A stretch of 64,000 nt of DNA, from positions 55,261 through 119,260 of the forward strand of contig CAYTLW010000006.1 of assembly GCA_964438735.1 (NCBI GenBank). The letters are read 5' to 3'. The position numbers and the translations under genes are program-made. Under the pieces are notes generated by a model. That model was given only the letters and a program-made list of their open reading frames with translations, had not been told where the DNA came from and searched no databases. The stretch comes from CAYTLW01 sp964438735 (lineage in GTDB: Bacteria > Myxococcota_A > UBA9042). Numbering within the stretch: position 1 is the first letter of the stretch; every line of letters starts with the position of its first letter. Shown here one piece after another: positions 34,417 through 42,779 of this stretch.

Positions 34417-36225
34417 ATGCAGATCACATTGTCGAACATCTGCCTGGTGGCGCTGCTTGCCGCCTGTTCGCTGGCCTGTGGGGAAGACCCCGCCGCGGTC
34501 GATGATGGCGTTGGCGACGGGGCATCTGCAGCCGATTCAAACTCTGGCGACAGCACGGTGGCGGGCGACATCGCGGCCGACCAGGTGGCGATCGTGGTCG
34601 ACGCCGCGCCGGACGCGGGCGAGCTCGATGCCCCGGCCATCGACACCCATGCCTCCGACGTCTCTGCTCCCGACGCCGCTGGCGACGCCGGTGCAGATGA
34701 TCTCGGAGTCGAGGCGGGCGCTGCCGACAGCGCACCGCTGGATGTCCCCCCGGCCAAGGTCTGTACCGCTGCGGAGACCAAGTGCCTGGGCGTCAAGCTG
34801 GGCACCTGCGGGCCCTACGAAGACGGCTGGATCGAGAGCTTCTGCAACCCGGGCATGGCCTGCGAGACCACCGACGGCAAAGCGAAGTGCGTGCCGCTGA
34901 GCAACAACCTGATCATCGCCTTCGACACGTCGGGCTCCATGCTCAAGAAGGTGCCCAACTGCAGCAAAGGCATCGACAGCTGGCCGACCTGCAATCCCAA
35001 CATGGGCTGCAGCCGCATGGACGCCTCCAAGGTCAACTTCGCCAAGGCGCTGGCTACGATCGACGAGACGCTCACACGCATGGCCATGTTCCGCTTCCCG
35101 CAGCACTACAAGCCGGATCTGCCCGACCCCAACTGCGCCACCGGCTTCTACAAGGGCCAGGACAAGCTGAGCGGTGAGAGCATTCCCGGGCCTGAAAATG
35201 CCCAACATGTCGACCCGCCGCCCGCTTCGCCATGGTTCTGGCAGAGCCTCGACGAGACCCTCTGTGTGCCTTTCCCCGGCGCCGTGACCAAGACCTCCAA
35301 GGCGGCGATGTTGACCTGGATGAACGGCACGGGCGGCAAGAACGATCCCGAATTGCGCGCCACCGGCGGCACGCCCATCGGCAAGACGCTCTTCTACCTC
35401 GGCGAATACCTGCGCAATCGGGTGGTCATCCAGGGTCGCGCCTGCACCACCGACGCCGCCTGCGACAACCCGCACTATCGCTGCGTACAGGACGGCAAGT
35501 CCTGCGCCACGGCCGCCGATGGCTGCACGTCCGGCAAGTGCGTCGATCCGGCGCGCAACTGCCGGGAGACCACTGTGGTGCTCTTCACCGACGGCGAGCA
35601 GGACCAGACGGACACCTTCTTCGGGCCGTGGACCCAGGCCAAGCGTTTGGGCTTCGGGCTCGGCTGCCAGTCCGATGCCGATTGTGTAGGCGGCGCCGTC
35701 TGCAAGCCGCTCAATGGCGCCAGCCCCGCCGTCTCTCATTGCCGGCGGGTCACGACGGTGACCGACTGGTACTGCAATCCGACCATGAAGCCCTGCCTGC
35801 CCTCGGCCAAGTCGGGCGACGCGCTCCATTGCGCCGACTGCGTGCGCGACCCCCTGTCCTACCTGAGCAATGGCGCCGTCAACAAGAAGTGCACCAGCCC
35901 GGCCGAATGCGCTACTGGCGAGACCTGCAACTGGCCGCCGGGTGGTGGCTCGCAGGACAAACATTGCCTCGGCTTCCCGGCGCCCCTCAAAGCGACCGCC
36001 AAGGCACCCAAGGACAACGTGCTGCGATCGCCGGACGGCAAACCCTTCGGCGTGCGCCTCTTCGTGGTCGATATCAGCGGCGCCAAGTCCCTGGCCGGCT
36101 CCATGAGCCTGGCCCTGGCCGGCAACGGCAAGCTGCTGGGCATCGACACGTCAGATCCGACCAGCTTCCTCGACGCCCTGAACGAAGCCTTCGATATCAA
36201 GAACAAGAAGAGCTGCGGCGACTAG
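34417..36225 (+). CDS. VWA-domain lipoprotein
   Basis: A 602-residue predicted lipoprotein (LLAAC at 17 or SLAC at 21) with an Asp/Ala-rich linker (about 25-110), a small Cys domain, and a von Willebrand A-like fold: MIDAS motif FDTSGSM (about 169), a central Thr region ATGGTPIGKTL and VLFTDGEQDQTD. Cys-rich insertions (CTTDAACDNPHYRC, CQSDADCVGGAVC) interrupt the VWA fold. VWA lipoproteins bind proteins or surfaces through a metal ion. The gene is divergent from the cysteine-array lipoprotein gene, sharing a 276-base region in which no clear promoter was seen. The linker composition matches other lipoproteins of this window. Confidence 0.85.
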   Translation: MQITLSNICLVALLAACSLACGEDPAAVDDGVGDGASAADSNSGDSTVAGDIAADQVAIVVDAAPDAGELDAPAIDTHASDVSAPDAAGDAGADDLGVEAGAADSAPLDVPPAKVCTAAETKCLGVKLGTCGPYEDGWIESFCNPGMACETTDGKAKCVPLSNNLIIAFDTSGSMLKKVPNCSKGIDSWPTCNPNMGCSRMDASKVNFAKALATIDETLTRMAMFRFPQHYKPDLPDPNCATGFYKGQDKLSGESIPGPENAQHVDPPPASPWFWQSLDETLCVPFPGAVTKTSKAAMLTWMNGTGGKNDPELRATGGTPIGKTLFYLGEYLRNRVVIQGRACTTDAACDNPHYRCVQDGKSCATAADGCTSGKCVDPARNCRETTVVLFTDGEQDQTDTFFGPWTQAKRLGFGLGCQSDADCVGGAVCKPLNGASPAVSHCRRVTTVTDWYCNPTMKPCLPSAKSGDALHCADCVRDPLSYLSNGAVNKKCTSPAECATGETCNWPPGGGSQDKHCLGFPAPLKATAKAPKDNVLRSPDGKPFGVRLFVVDISGAKSLAGSMSLALAGNGKLLGIDTSDPTSFLDALNEAFDIKNKKSCGD

Positions 36226-36343
36226 GCAATCCCTTCCAGCGAGACGCTCGACACCACCTTCGGGTCCCGGTCGGCCAGTTGACACCCGGTTGCAGACAAT
36301 CGAGTCTCGTTGTCCCGGGGGAGCTGCCAAGGGAGGGCGAATC

Positions 36344-36754
36344 ATGTTCCGAACCATCCTGATTCCTGTGCTGGTGGCGGTCTTCGCCATGGGCTGCGCC
36401 AGCACGTCGGACTGCGCCAAAGGCGAGACCTGTGACTGCGCCGGCGCCGGCGCGTGTACGTACGATTGCGTCGACGATGGCTGCACCTTCGTGGCCAGCG
36501 GCGCAGGCGCGGCCACCTTCACCTGCCCCAAGGGCGGCTGCACGTTGAGCGCCACCGGCCAGGGCGCCGCCACGTTCGACTGCTCCGGCGGCAACTGCAC
36601 CTCTACCGTCAGCGGCCAGGGCTCGGTCAACATGAGCTGCAGCGGCGGCGGCTGCTCCATGACGTGCAGTGGTCAGGGCACCTGTACCATGACCGGTTGT
36701 GCCGCGTGCAAGAACGAGTGCACGGCGGTCACGGCGACCTGTACGACCGGCTGA
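36344..36754 (+). CDS. Small Cys-repeat lipoprotein
   Basis: A 136-residue lipoprotein (MFRTILIPVLVAVFAMGC, lipobox Cys 18). The mature part consists of about five ~20-residue repeats of the form G-x-G-x-A-x-F-x-C-x-x-G-x-C, for example GAGAATFTCPKGGC, GQGAATFDCSGGNC and GQGSVNMSCSGGGC. Strictly alternating small and beta-forming residues with stacked cysteine pairs suggest a short disulfide-bonded beta-helix. GGGAGGG gives a strong ribosome site and fixes the ATG. It lies downstream of the VWA gene (118-base gap) and may be co-transcribed. Function unknown. Confidence 0.8.
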   Translation: MFRTILIPVLVAVFAMGCASTSDCAKGETCDCAGAGACTYDCVDDGCTFVASGAGAATFTCPKGGCTLSATGQGAATFDCSGGNCTSTVSGQGSVNMSCSGGGCSMTCSGQGTCTMTGCAACKNECTAVTATCTTG

Positions 36755-36775
36755 CCCGCGCCAACGTCGGCAGCC

Positions 36776-37570
36776 CTACCAGCTGCGCTGCAACCAGGCT
36801 TCGTCTGGATCCTTCGTATTGCGCCGCACGGCGATGCGCTGATTCCTGCCGCGCAGCATGCGCACCTGCCAGCGTCGCTCGGTACCCAGCGCGCTGGCTT
36901 CATCCGCATCCCAGGCCTGGTGCAGCAGGTGCTTGCCGGCGGCGACCACGTCCGGTGAGCGGGCGGCGTACTCCTCGGCCAACACCCTCGCGGCGGCCAG
37001 CGGGTCGTCGGCCAGGCGGGTGACCAGGCCCAGACCCAGCGCATCCTGCCCGGTGACGACGCGTGCGCTCATGGTCAGGTCCAGGGCCACGTCCTTGGAG
37101 ACGACCTCGCGCAGCAGCACAGTCGCGCCCATGTCGGGCACCAATCCCCACTTCGCCTCCATCACCGACAGGCGGGCATCAGGGGTGGCCACGCGGATGT
37201 CGGCCCCCAGCGCCAGCTGCAGCCCGGCGCCGAAGCAGTTGCCGTGAATGGCCGCGATGACCGGCACGGACAGGTCGCGCCAGCAGAGGTTGACGCGTTG
37301 GAATCGATTGGCTGTGGGCTTGAGCAGGGCCATCGCCGCCCAGGCGGCCTTCGCTGGCTGGCTCAACACCGCCTTGATGTCCAGACCGGCGCTGAACGAG
37401 GGGCCAGCGCCGTGAATGATCACCGCGCGTACGGTGCGATCCTTCTTCACCGATGCCGCCGCAGCCAGGAGCTCGTCGATCAGGTCCAGATCGACGCCGT
37501 TATGCTTGTCCGGTCGGTCGAGTTCGACGCGGGTGATGAGCCCTTCGCGATGTACGTTGACCTTGGCCAT
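36776..37570 (-). CDS. Crotonase (enoyl-CoA hydratase/isomerase) family protein
   Basis: A 264-residue enzyme with the crotonase oxyanion-hole segments PSFSAGLDIKA and HGNCFGAGLQLALGADIR. Aligned by eye with rat enoyl-CoA hydratase, the Glu144 position is Gln (AGLQLAL) while the Glu164 position is kept (VMEAKWGLVPDMG). One missing acid is common in isomerases and other crotonase branches, so simple hydratase activity should not be assumed. GGAGG upstream fixes the ATG at 37570. It lies downstream of psd on the same strand (81-base gap). It may act in fatty-acid or isoprenoid CoA metabolism. Confidence 0.9.
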   Translation of the reverse strand: MAKVNVHREGLITRVELDRPDKHNGVDLDLIDELLAAAASVKKDRTVRAVIIHGAGPSFSAGLDIKAVLSQPAKAAWAAMALLKPTANRFQRVNLCWRDLSVPVIAAIHGNCFGAGLQLALGADIRVATPDARLSVMEAKWGLVPDMGATVLLREVVSKDVALDLTMSARVVTGQDALGLGLVTRLADDPLAAARVLAEEYAARSPDVVAAGKHLLHQAWDADEASALGTERRWQVRMLRGRNQRIAVRRNTKDPDEAWLQRSW

Positions 37571-37651
37571 GACGCCTCCTGCGGGTTGCCTGCGCTCGAC
37601 CTTTCCGGCCCCGGCACCGGCGGTCAAGCCCCATCCCTCAAGCCCCATCGG

Positions 37652-38485
37652 TCAACTGAAAAGGCGCTGGCCCATGTGCACCGAATCGCCGAGCGCGAGC
37701 GATGATGGGCCGACCGAACCCGGCTCCGTGACGACCACCACAGTCGAACCGAACGCGAAGTGGCCCAGGCGATCCCCACGACGCACGGCCAGCGGCTGGG
37801 ACATCTGCTGCGGCTGCGGATGCATGAACTCCGCCTGCGACATCGCCTCCAGGTGGATGCCGCCCACCAGGCTGGCCGCTACCAGCACCAGCAGCACGTG
37901 GCTGCCATCCGCCGCCCGCACTGTCAGCACGACCCGCTCGTTGCGCGCGTAGATGGCCTCGATATGGTGCACCGCGTCCTCGTTTTGCGGCAGGTGCCGA
38001 CCGGGCAGCCAGCGCACGGCGACCAGGTCACCATCGATGGGGTGGTGCAGGTGGTGATAGCCGTCCGGGCTCAGGAAGACCGTGGCGTAGCGCCCCCCCT
38101 GCCAACGGGCTTCGTCGAACGCGGGATCCCCGCCGCTGCAGAGCGCGGCCAGGCTGTAGGGCGAGCCCTTTACCTGCATGAGTTGCCCGGATTCCACCTG
38201 CCCCACGGCCATGACGCGCCCATCGGCGGGGCTGATGAAGCCGGCCTCCAGTGGGCGCGCGCCGGGGCGAAGTCGACGCAGAAAGAAGTCCTGCAGGCTG
38301 TCGAAGGGGCCAGGCTCGAAATCAGCCACGCGGATGCCGGCGCGCCGAATCCAGGCCTCGATCAGCCGGTCCAGCAGCGGACGCGGCAGGCGGGCGTGCA
38401 TGAGCGCAGCCGCAGCCCGGTTGAAGGGCCCGTGCGGCAGGCGCTGCCAGATTCGAAAGAAGAGGGCGGTGCGATGGGCACGCAT
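37652..38485 (-). CDS. psd: Phosphatidylserine decarboxylase proenzyme
   Basis: A 277-residue enzyme that converts phosphatidylserine to phosphatidylethanolamine at the inner membrane. Visible features are SPADGRVM (Asp of the catalytic triad), GYHHLHHPIDG (His) and the C-terminal self-cleavage motif FGST within FAFGSTVVVV (about 246), where Ser becomes the pyruvoyl group. The length fits the bacterial Psd family. The ATG follows a poor ribosome site; no better start is in frame. No phosphatidylserine synthase gene is adjacent. It is divergent from the sulfatase-fold membrane enzyme gene, across a 100-base region. Confidence 0.93.
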   Translation of the reverse strand: MRAHRTALFFRIWQRLPHGPFNRAAAALMHARLPRPLLDRLIEAWIRRAGIRVADFEPGPFDSLQDFFLRRLRPGARPLEAGFISPADGRVMAVGQVESGQLMQVKGSPYSLAALCSGGDPAFDEARWQGGRYATVFLSPDGYHHLHHPIDGDLVAVRWLPGRHLPQNEDAVHHIEAIYARNERVVLTVRAADGSHVLLVLVAASLVGGIHLEAMSQAEFMHPQPQQMSQPLAVRRGDRLGHFAFGSTVVVVTEPGSVGPSSLALGDSVHMGQRLFS

Positions 38486-38585
38486 GGCGGCAGGCTAGCA
38501 CAGGCGTTTTCCGCAACCCCCACGTACCGGTTGGCCGCCGTTCGCTTGTCCGGCCATGGTGGTGCCCTGCACCCTTGCGGCGACC

Positions 38586-41468
38586 ATGTCGTCCCGACCT
38601 GCAAGCGAAATCGCAGTCCGCGTACTGCCCGCCCTGGCCCTGGCCCTGGCCTTGGGGTTGTTGGCCGTGCTCACCAAGGGGCAGGCGGCGTTGGGTCGGT
38701 CCCCGGACGTGTCCTTTGCCGTACTGCTGCGCCTCTGCGCACACGACCTGGCTCTGGCCGGCGGCTGGCTGTTGGCGGCGGCTGGCGTATTGGCCGCTCT
38801 GCCCAAACGCCTGGGGCCCGTCCTGCGCATCGGTCACGCCGTGGCAGGCGCGACGGTGCTCGTGCTTATCGCCGTGGCCCACGGCTTCTGGATGTCCACC
38901 GGTTCGACCCTGGACTTCCCGATGGTGGCCTATACGTGGAGCCACATCGACATGCTCGGCGGCGTGGTGGCCAGCGAAGTGCAACCCGGTGCCGTGGTCG
39001 CGCTCCTGGTCCTGGTGGCGCTGCCCGTGGCCACCGCCTGGCTGCCCCGGCTGCAGGCGGCGCCTCGACTGGCCCGGTTGGTTCCGGTCGCCGCGGTGGT
39101 GGCGTTGGTGGGGCTGGCGGCTCCCTGGTGGGCCCCGTCCCGGGAGCTGCCGGGTCCCCTGCAGCCCCTGCGCGGCCAGCCGGTGGTCCAACTGGCGGTC
39201 GGAGCCTGGAAGAGCGCGACCCTGCCGGCCGTAGGCGACCAGGCCATCGCCGCCGCCAGCCGGCCAGTGCAGCCGCTGATCGTGCGCCGGACCGAGCGCA
39301 CACGGCCCTACAACGTGATCCTCTTCGGCCTGGAGTCCGCCCGCGCAAGCGCCTTGACCACCTACAACTCCAAACGGGACACCATGCCCTTCCTGGACAG
39401 CCTGGCCCGCACAGGCCTGGTGGTGGAGCGGGCGTATACTTCGATCCCCCACACCACCAAGTCCCTGGTGCCCATGCACTGTGGCATCTACCCAAAAATC
39501 GCCTCGGGCTTTGATGAGTCGACGCCGGGCGCCATGCCGGGTGACTGCCTGGCCAGGGTATTGCGGCGGCAGGGTTATGCGACGGCCTACCTGCAGGCCT
39601 CCGAGGCGTTTTTCGAACGCCAGGGCGACCTGGTGGAGCAATACGGATTCGAGGACTTCTTCTCGCTGGAAGACATGCCGACAGAAGGCTTCGAGGTGGT
39701 CAGCTATTTCGGCCTGGAGGACAAGGCCATGCTGGGGCCGACCTTCGACTGGCTCGATGCGCACGCCGACCAGCCCTTCTTCCTTGGCTATATCACGCTG
39801 ATCTCGCACCACTACTACGGCCTGCCGAGCACCTGGAAAGTGCGCCAATGGGCCGAAGATCGTGAACATAACGCTTACCTGAACGCGCTTCGGTACACCG
39901 ACGAGCTGCTGGCGGACCTGGCCGCGGGCCTGAAGAAGCGCGGCCGGCTGAAAGACACCCTGTTCGTCTTCGTCGGCGACCATGGCGAGGGTTTTGGCGA
40001 ACATGGGTTGCGCCAACATGACGCGGTGCTCTACGAGGAGGGCGTGCGGGTGCCCTTCATCCTGCATGGCGCCGGCATCGAGGCCAGCGGGCGTCGCCTC
40101 GGCGGATTGCGCAACCATGTCGACATCATGCCGACCGTGCTCGATGTGCTCGGCCTGGACGTGGTGGCCGGCACCCTGGATGGCACATCGGTGCTGAAGG
40201 GAGCCGGCCATGCCGAGATGCCGCTATCGTGCTGGTACCAGGATCGCTGCATCGGCATGTTGCAGCAGAGCAACCACAGCCTGGTCAAGACCATCTGGCA
40301 CTACGGGCATCGGCAGCCGGAGGTGTTCGACCTGGTGCGAGACCCGGATGAGCGGGTCAATCTCTTCGGCCAGAGCGGCCACACGGCCGACCAGATCGAC
40401 GCCCGCGTACAGCGGCTGCACCGCTGGAAGGAGGAGGTCAACGGCCGATACGCCGCCCAGGCCAGCCGGCGCCGGAATCCGTGGGTGCGTCGGCAGCGGC
40501 CCGAGCAGGGCACCCCCTGCGCGGTGCAATTCGACGACGTGGTGCGCCTGGTATCGACGGAGCTGGAGCCGGGCCCCGTCAAAGCCGGCGAGGCTGTCTG
40601 GGCCACCTATGTATTTGAGGTGCTGCGACCGCCGCCAACCACCTGGCGCCTCTTTGTACACGCCGAAGGACCCGCTGGCGCGCTCGAGCAGGCCGACCAT
40701 GTGCCCGTAGAAGGCAGCTACCCCATTGCCCGCTGGCAACCTGGCGAGTTCATCATTGATCGTAACTACATCCGCTTCGACCCGGGCAACGAGTCCGGGC
40801 GATGGCGTATCGCCTTGGGCTTCTGGGATGAAGACAGCGGCGATCGCGCAGTGCCCAGCGGCAGCGGATTGAAGCTGACCGCGACCCGCAAGGCCGTGAT
40901 CGGCACAGTCGAGGTCGTCAACGCAGATCGGCCGGTCCGAGCCCTGGGACGTGCCGGGTTGGCTGAAAAGTGGCGCCCCCTGGTACACGACCAGCCGCCC
41001 GTACTGGCGTCAGGCCCGACAGCCACGGCCGTGCAGGCAGACTTTGGCGACTTCGCGCAACACCTGTGGACGTCGCTGCCGGCGGGTGAACTGCATCCCG
41101 GCCAGAAGATCGAGCTGCGGCACGTCTTCCGAGTCATCGCGCCCGCGCCGCTGCATACGCAGCTCTTCGTACATCTCAACGGGCCCCAGGAGAGCTACCT
41201 CAACGCCACGCATGTGCCGGTTTCCGGTCAGTTGCCACCGGAGCGTTGGCGGCCCGGCGAGTTCGTCGAGGACCGCCACGAGGTGACGCTGCCGGCCGAT
41301 TGGCCAGCCGGCCGACTGACCGTGAAGTTGGGCTTCTGGAATCCGGAGTGGCACACCGAGCGCCAGCGCGCAGTGGTCCGAACAGACCCTTCTGCCACGG
41401 TCGGATCGGGCGCCGTGGAAGTGGCTTCGGCGGCCGTTTCCCTTGCGGCCCCAAACGGCCCTCAGTAG
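38586..41468 (+). CDS. Membrane sulfatase-fold (LTA-synthase-like) phosphotransferase/sulfatase with two C-terminal beta-domains
   Basis: A 960-residue protein. The N-terminal ~200 residues contain about five membrane helices. The alkaline-phosphatase/sulfatase-fold domain follows: metal ligand Glu in FGLESARAS (about 247), nucleophile region IPHTTKS (about 289, Thr or Ser in place of formylglycine Cys) and the GDHGEGFGEH metal site (about 465). Lack of the CxPxR motif argues for phosphoglycerol- or phosphoethanolamine-transferase-like chemistry over a classical sulfatase. The C-terminus has two related ~120-residue beta-sandwich repeats (VPVEGSYPIARWQPGEFI; VPVSGQLPPERWRPGEFV), possibly for carbohydrate binding. 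An in-frame start at 38556 is an alternative. Likely an envelope-modifying enzyme. Confidence 0.82.
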   Translation: MSSRPASEIAVRVLPALALALALGLLAVLTKGQAALGRSPDVSFAVLLRLCAHDLALAGGWLLAAAGVLAALPKRLGPVLRIGHAVAGATVLVLIAVAHGFWMSTGSTLDFPMVAYTWSHIDMLGGVVASEVQPGAVVALLVLVALPVATAWLPRLQAAPRLARLVPVAAVVALVGLAAPWWAPSRELPGPLQPLRGQPVVQLAVGAWKSATLPAVGDQAIAAASRPVQPLIVRRTERTRPYNVILFGLESARASALTTYNSKRDTMPFLDSLARTGLVVERAYTSIPHTTKSLVPMHCGIYPKIASGFDESTPGAMPGDCLARVLRRQGYATAYLQASEAFFERQGDLVEQYGFEDFFSLEDMPTEGFEVVSYFGLEDKAMLGPTFDWLDAHADQPFFLGYITLISHHYYGLPSTWKVRQWAEDREHNAYLNALRYTDELLADLAAGLKKRGRLKDTLFVFVGDHGEGFGEHGLRQHDAVLYEEGVRVPFILHGAGIEASGRRLGGLRNHVDIMPTVLDVLGLDVVAGTLDGTSVLKGAGHAEMPLSCWYQDRCIGMLQQSNHSLVKTIWHYGHRQPEVFDLVRDPDERVNLFGQSGHTADQIDARVQRLHRWKEEVNGRYAAQASRRRNPWVRRQRPEQGTPCAVQFDDVVRLVSTELEPGPVKAGEAVWATYVFEVLRPPPTTWRLFVHAEGPAGALEQADHVPVEGSYPIARWQPGEFIIDRNYIRFDPGNESGRWRIALGFWDEDSGDRAVPSGSGLKLTATRKAVIGTVEVVNADRPVRALGRAGLAEKWRPLVHDQPPVLASGPTATAVQADFGDFAQHLWTSLPAGELHPGQKIELRHVFRVIAPAPLHTQLFVHLNGPQESYLNATHVPVSGQLPPERWRPGEFVEDRHEVTLPADWPAGRLTVKLGFWNPEWHTERQRAVVRTDPSATVGSGAVEVASAAVSLAAPNGPQ

Positions 41469-41490
41469 AAACTTCAGGACTCGGAGCGCC

Positions 41491-42702
41491 ATGCCCCAAC
41501 CCCCTCCCGCCGTTGGCTTGTTTCGCCATTCCGCCCGCGATGGCTGGTTGGTCGGCGCGGCCGGCGTCCAGGGCGTCCTGGCCCTGGCCACGTTGCCGCT
41601 GGTGGCCATGTTGCCGGTGGCGGGGCTGGCGCCTGCGGCCGGGATCTGGGCCATCGGCCTGTGGTGGAATAGCAACACCATCGCCCACATCCACCTGCAC
41701 AACCCGGTCTTCCGCCAGCGATGGCAGAACGTGCTCTTCGCAGCCTGGCTGAGCATGTTGACGGGCATTCCGCAGACCATCTGGCGCGAGCGCCACCTCT
41801 GGCATCACGCCGGCGAGCCGCCCGGACCCAAGATCAGGCGCATGGGTGCCATCGGCTGGCTGGAGGTCGCGCTGGTGGGGCTCACCTGGGCCGCGCTATT
41901 CACCATCGCGCCGCGCTTCTTTGCTCTGTGTTACCTGCCCGGCTACCTGCTCGGATTGCTGATGTGCCAGCTGCAGGGCCGCTACGAACACCTCCTGGCG
42001 GGCAGCGACGCGCCGGCGGGCATCAGCCATTACGGCCGCTTCTACAACGTCTTCTGGTTCAACGACGGCTACCACGCCGAGCACCATCGCTGGCCCGGCG
42101 CCCACTGGAGCGAGCTGCCGGCGCGCCGCCTGAACGACTCCACCCGCTCCGGCTGGCCACCGGTTCTGCGCTGGTTGCGCGATCCCTCCGACGTGCGCGT
42201 GTCGACCCTGGCCGCGTTGGAGCGACTGGCCCGCGATGTGCCGCTCATCGGCGGGTTCATGGTCCGCAGTCATCGGCGCGCCCTACGCCGACTGCTGCCG
42301 AAGATCCACACGCCGACAGAGGACATCCGACGCGTCTGTGTGGTCGGCGGCGGGCTCTTTCCACGCACGGTTCTTGCCCTGGCGCCGGTGCTGCCGGAGG
42401 CGCGCTTCACCATCGTTGACGCCGACGCGGCTCACCTGGGGCAGGCGCGTACCATCCTGGCTCAAGTGGGGCTGGCCGATCGCGTCATCCTCGAGCAACG
42501 CTATTTCGGCCGCGAGGATCCCACCGACGCCGAAGTGGTGGTCCTGCCGCTGGCTTTCGAAGGCGACCTCGAGTCGCTCCTGGCGACCTGGCGCGGGCCG
42601 CCCATTGTGACCCACGACTGGCTCTGGCAGCGGCGGGGATCCGCGTCGGTGGTCATCTCGTTGTGGTTGCTCAAGCGCATGAGCGCGCATCGACCGAGCT
42701 GA
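41491..42702 (+). CDS. Fatty-acid-desaturase-like membrane enzyme fused to a SAM-binding-like domain
   Basis: A 403-residue protein. Residues ~1-270 are a membrane di-iron desaturase/hydroxylase with the three His boxes HIHLH (about 67), HLWHH (about 102) and HAEHH (about 195) and intervening hydrophobic helices. Residues ~280-403 form a Rossmann-like domain starting RRVCVVGGGLFPRTVLAL, then FTIVDADAAHLGQAR, resembling class I methyltransferase or nicotianamine-synthase folds. The two are normally separate proteins. It starts 22 bases after the preceding sulfatase-fold gene and is probably co-transcribed. A role in lipid modification is inferred from the His boxes and neighbours. Confidence 0.8.
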   Translation: MPQPPPAVGLFRHSARDGWLVGAAGVQGVLALATLPLVAMLPVAGLAPAAGIWAIGLWWNSNTIAHIHLHNPVFRQRWQNVLFAAWLSMLTGIPQTIWRERHLWHHAGEPPGPKIRRMGAIGWLEVALVGLTWAALFTIAPRFFALCYLPGYLLGLLMCQLQGRYEHLLAGSDAPAGISHYGRFYNVFWFNDGYHAEHHRWPGAHWSELPARRLNDSTRSGWPPVLRWLRDPSDVRVSTLAALERLARDVPLIGGFMVRSHRRALRRLLPKIHTPTEDIRRVCVVGGGLFPRTVLALAPVLPEARFTIVDADAAHLGQARTILAQVGLADRVILEQRYFGREDPTDAEVVVLPLAFEGDLESLLATWRGPPIVTHDWLWQRRGSASVVISLWLLKRMSAHRPS

Positions 42703-42779
42703 GATTTCTCTCTGGGCAAGGCGACCGGCCGGCGCTATGGTCTTGCCCCGTCGAGCCCGACCCGGCGATGGAGCTGGAC

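Noticed and set aside
38322..40211. 629-residue minus-strand frame opposite the sulfatase-fold gene
   Set aside because: Gln/His/Gly-rich shadow of a well-supported gene.
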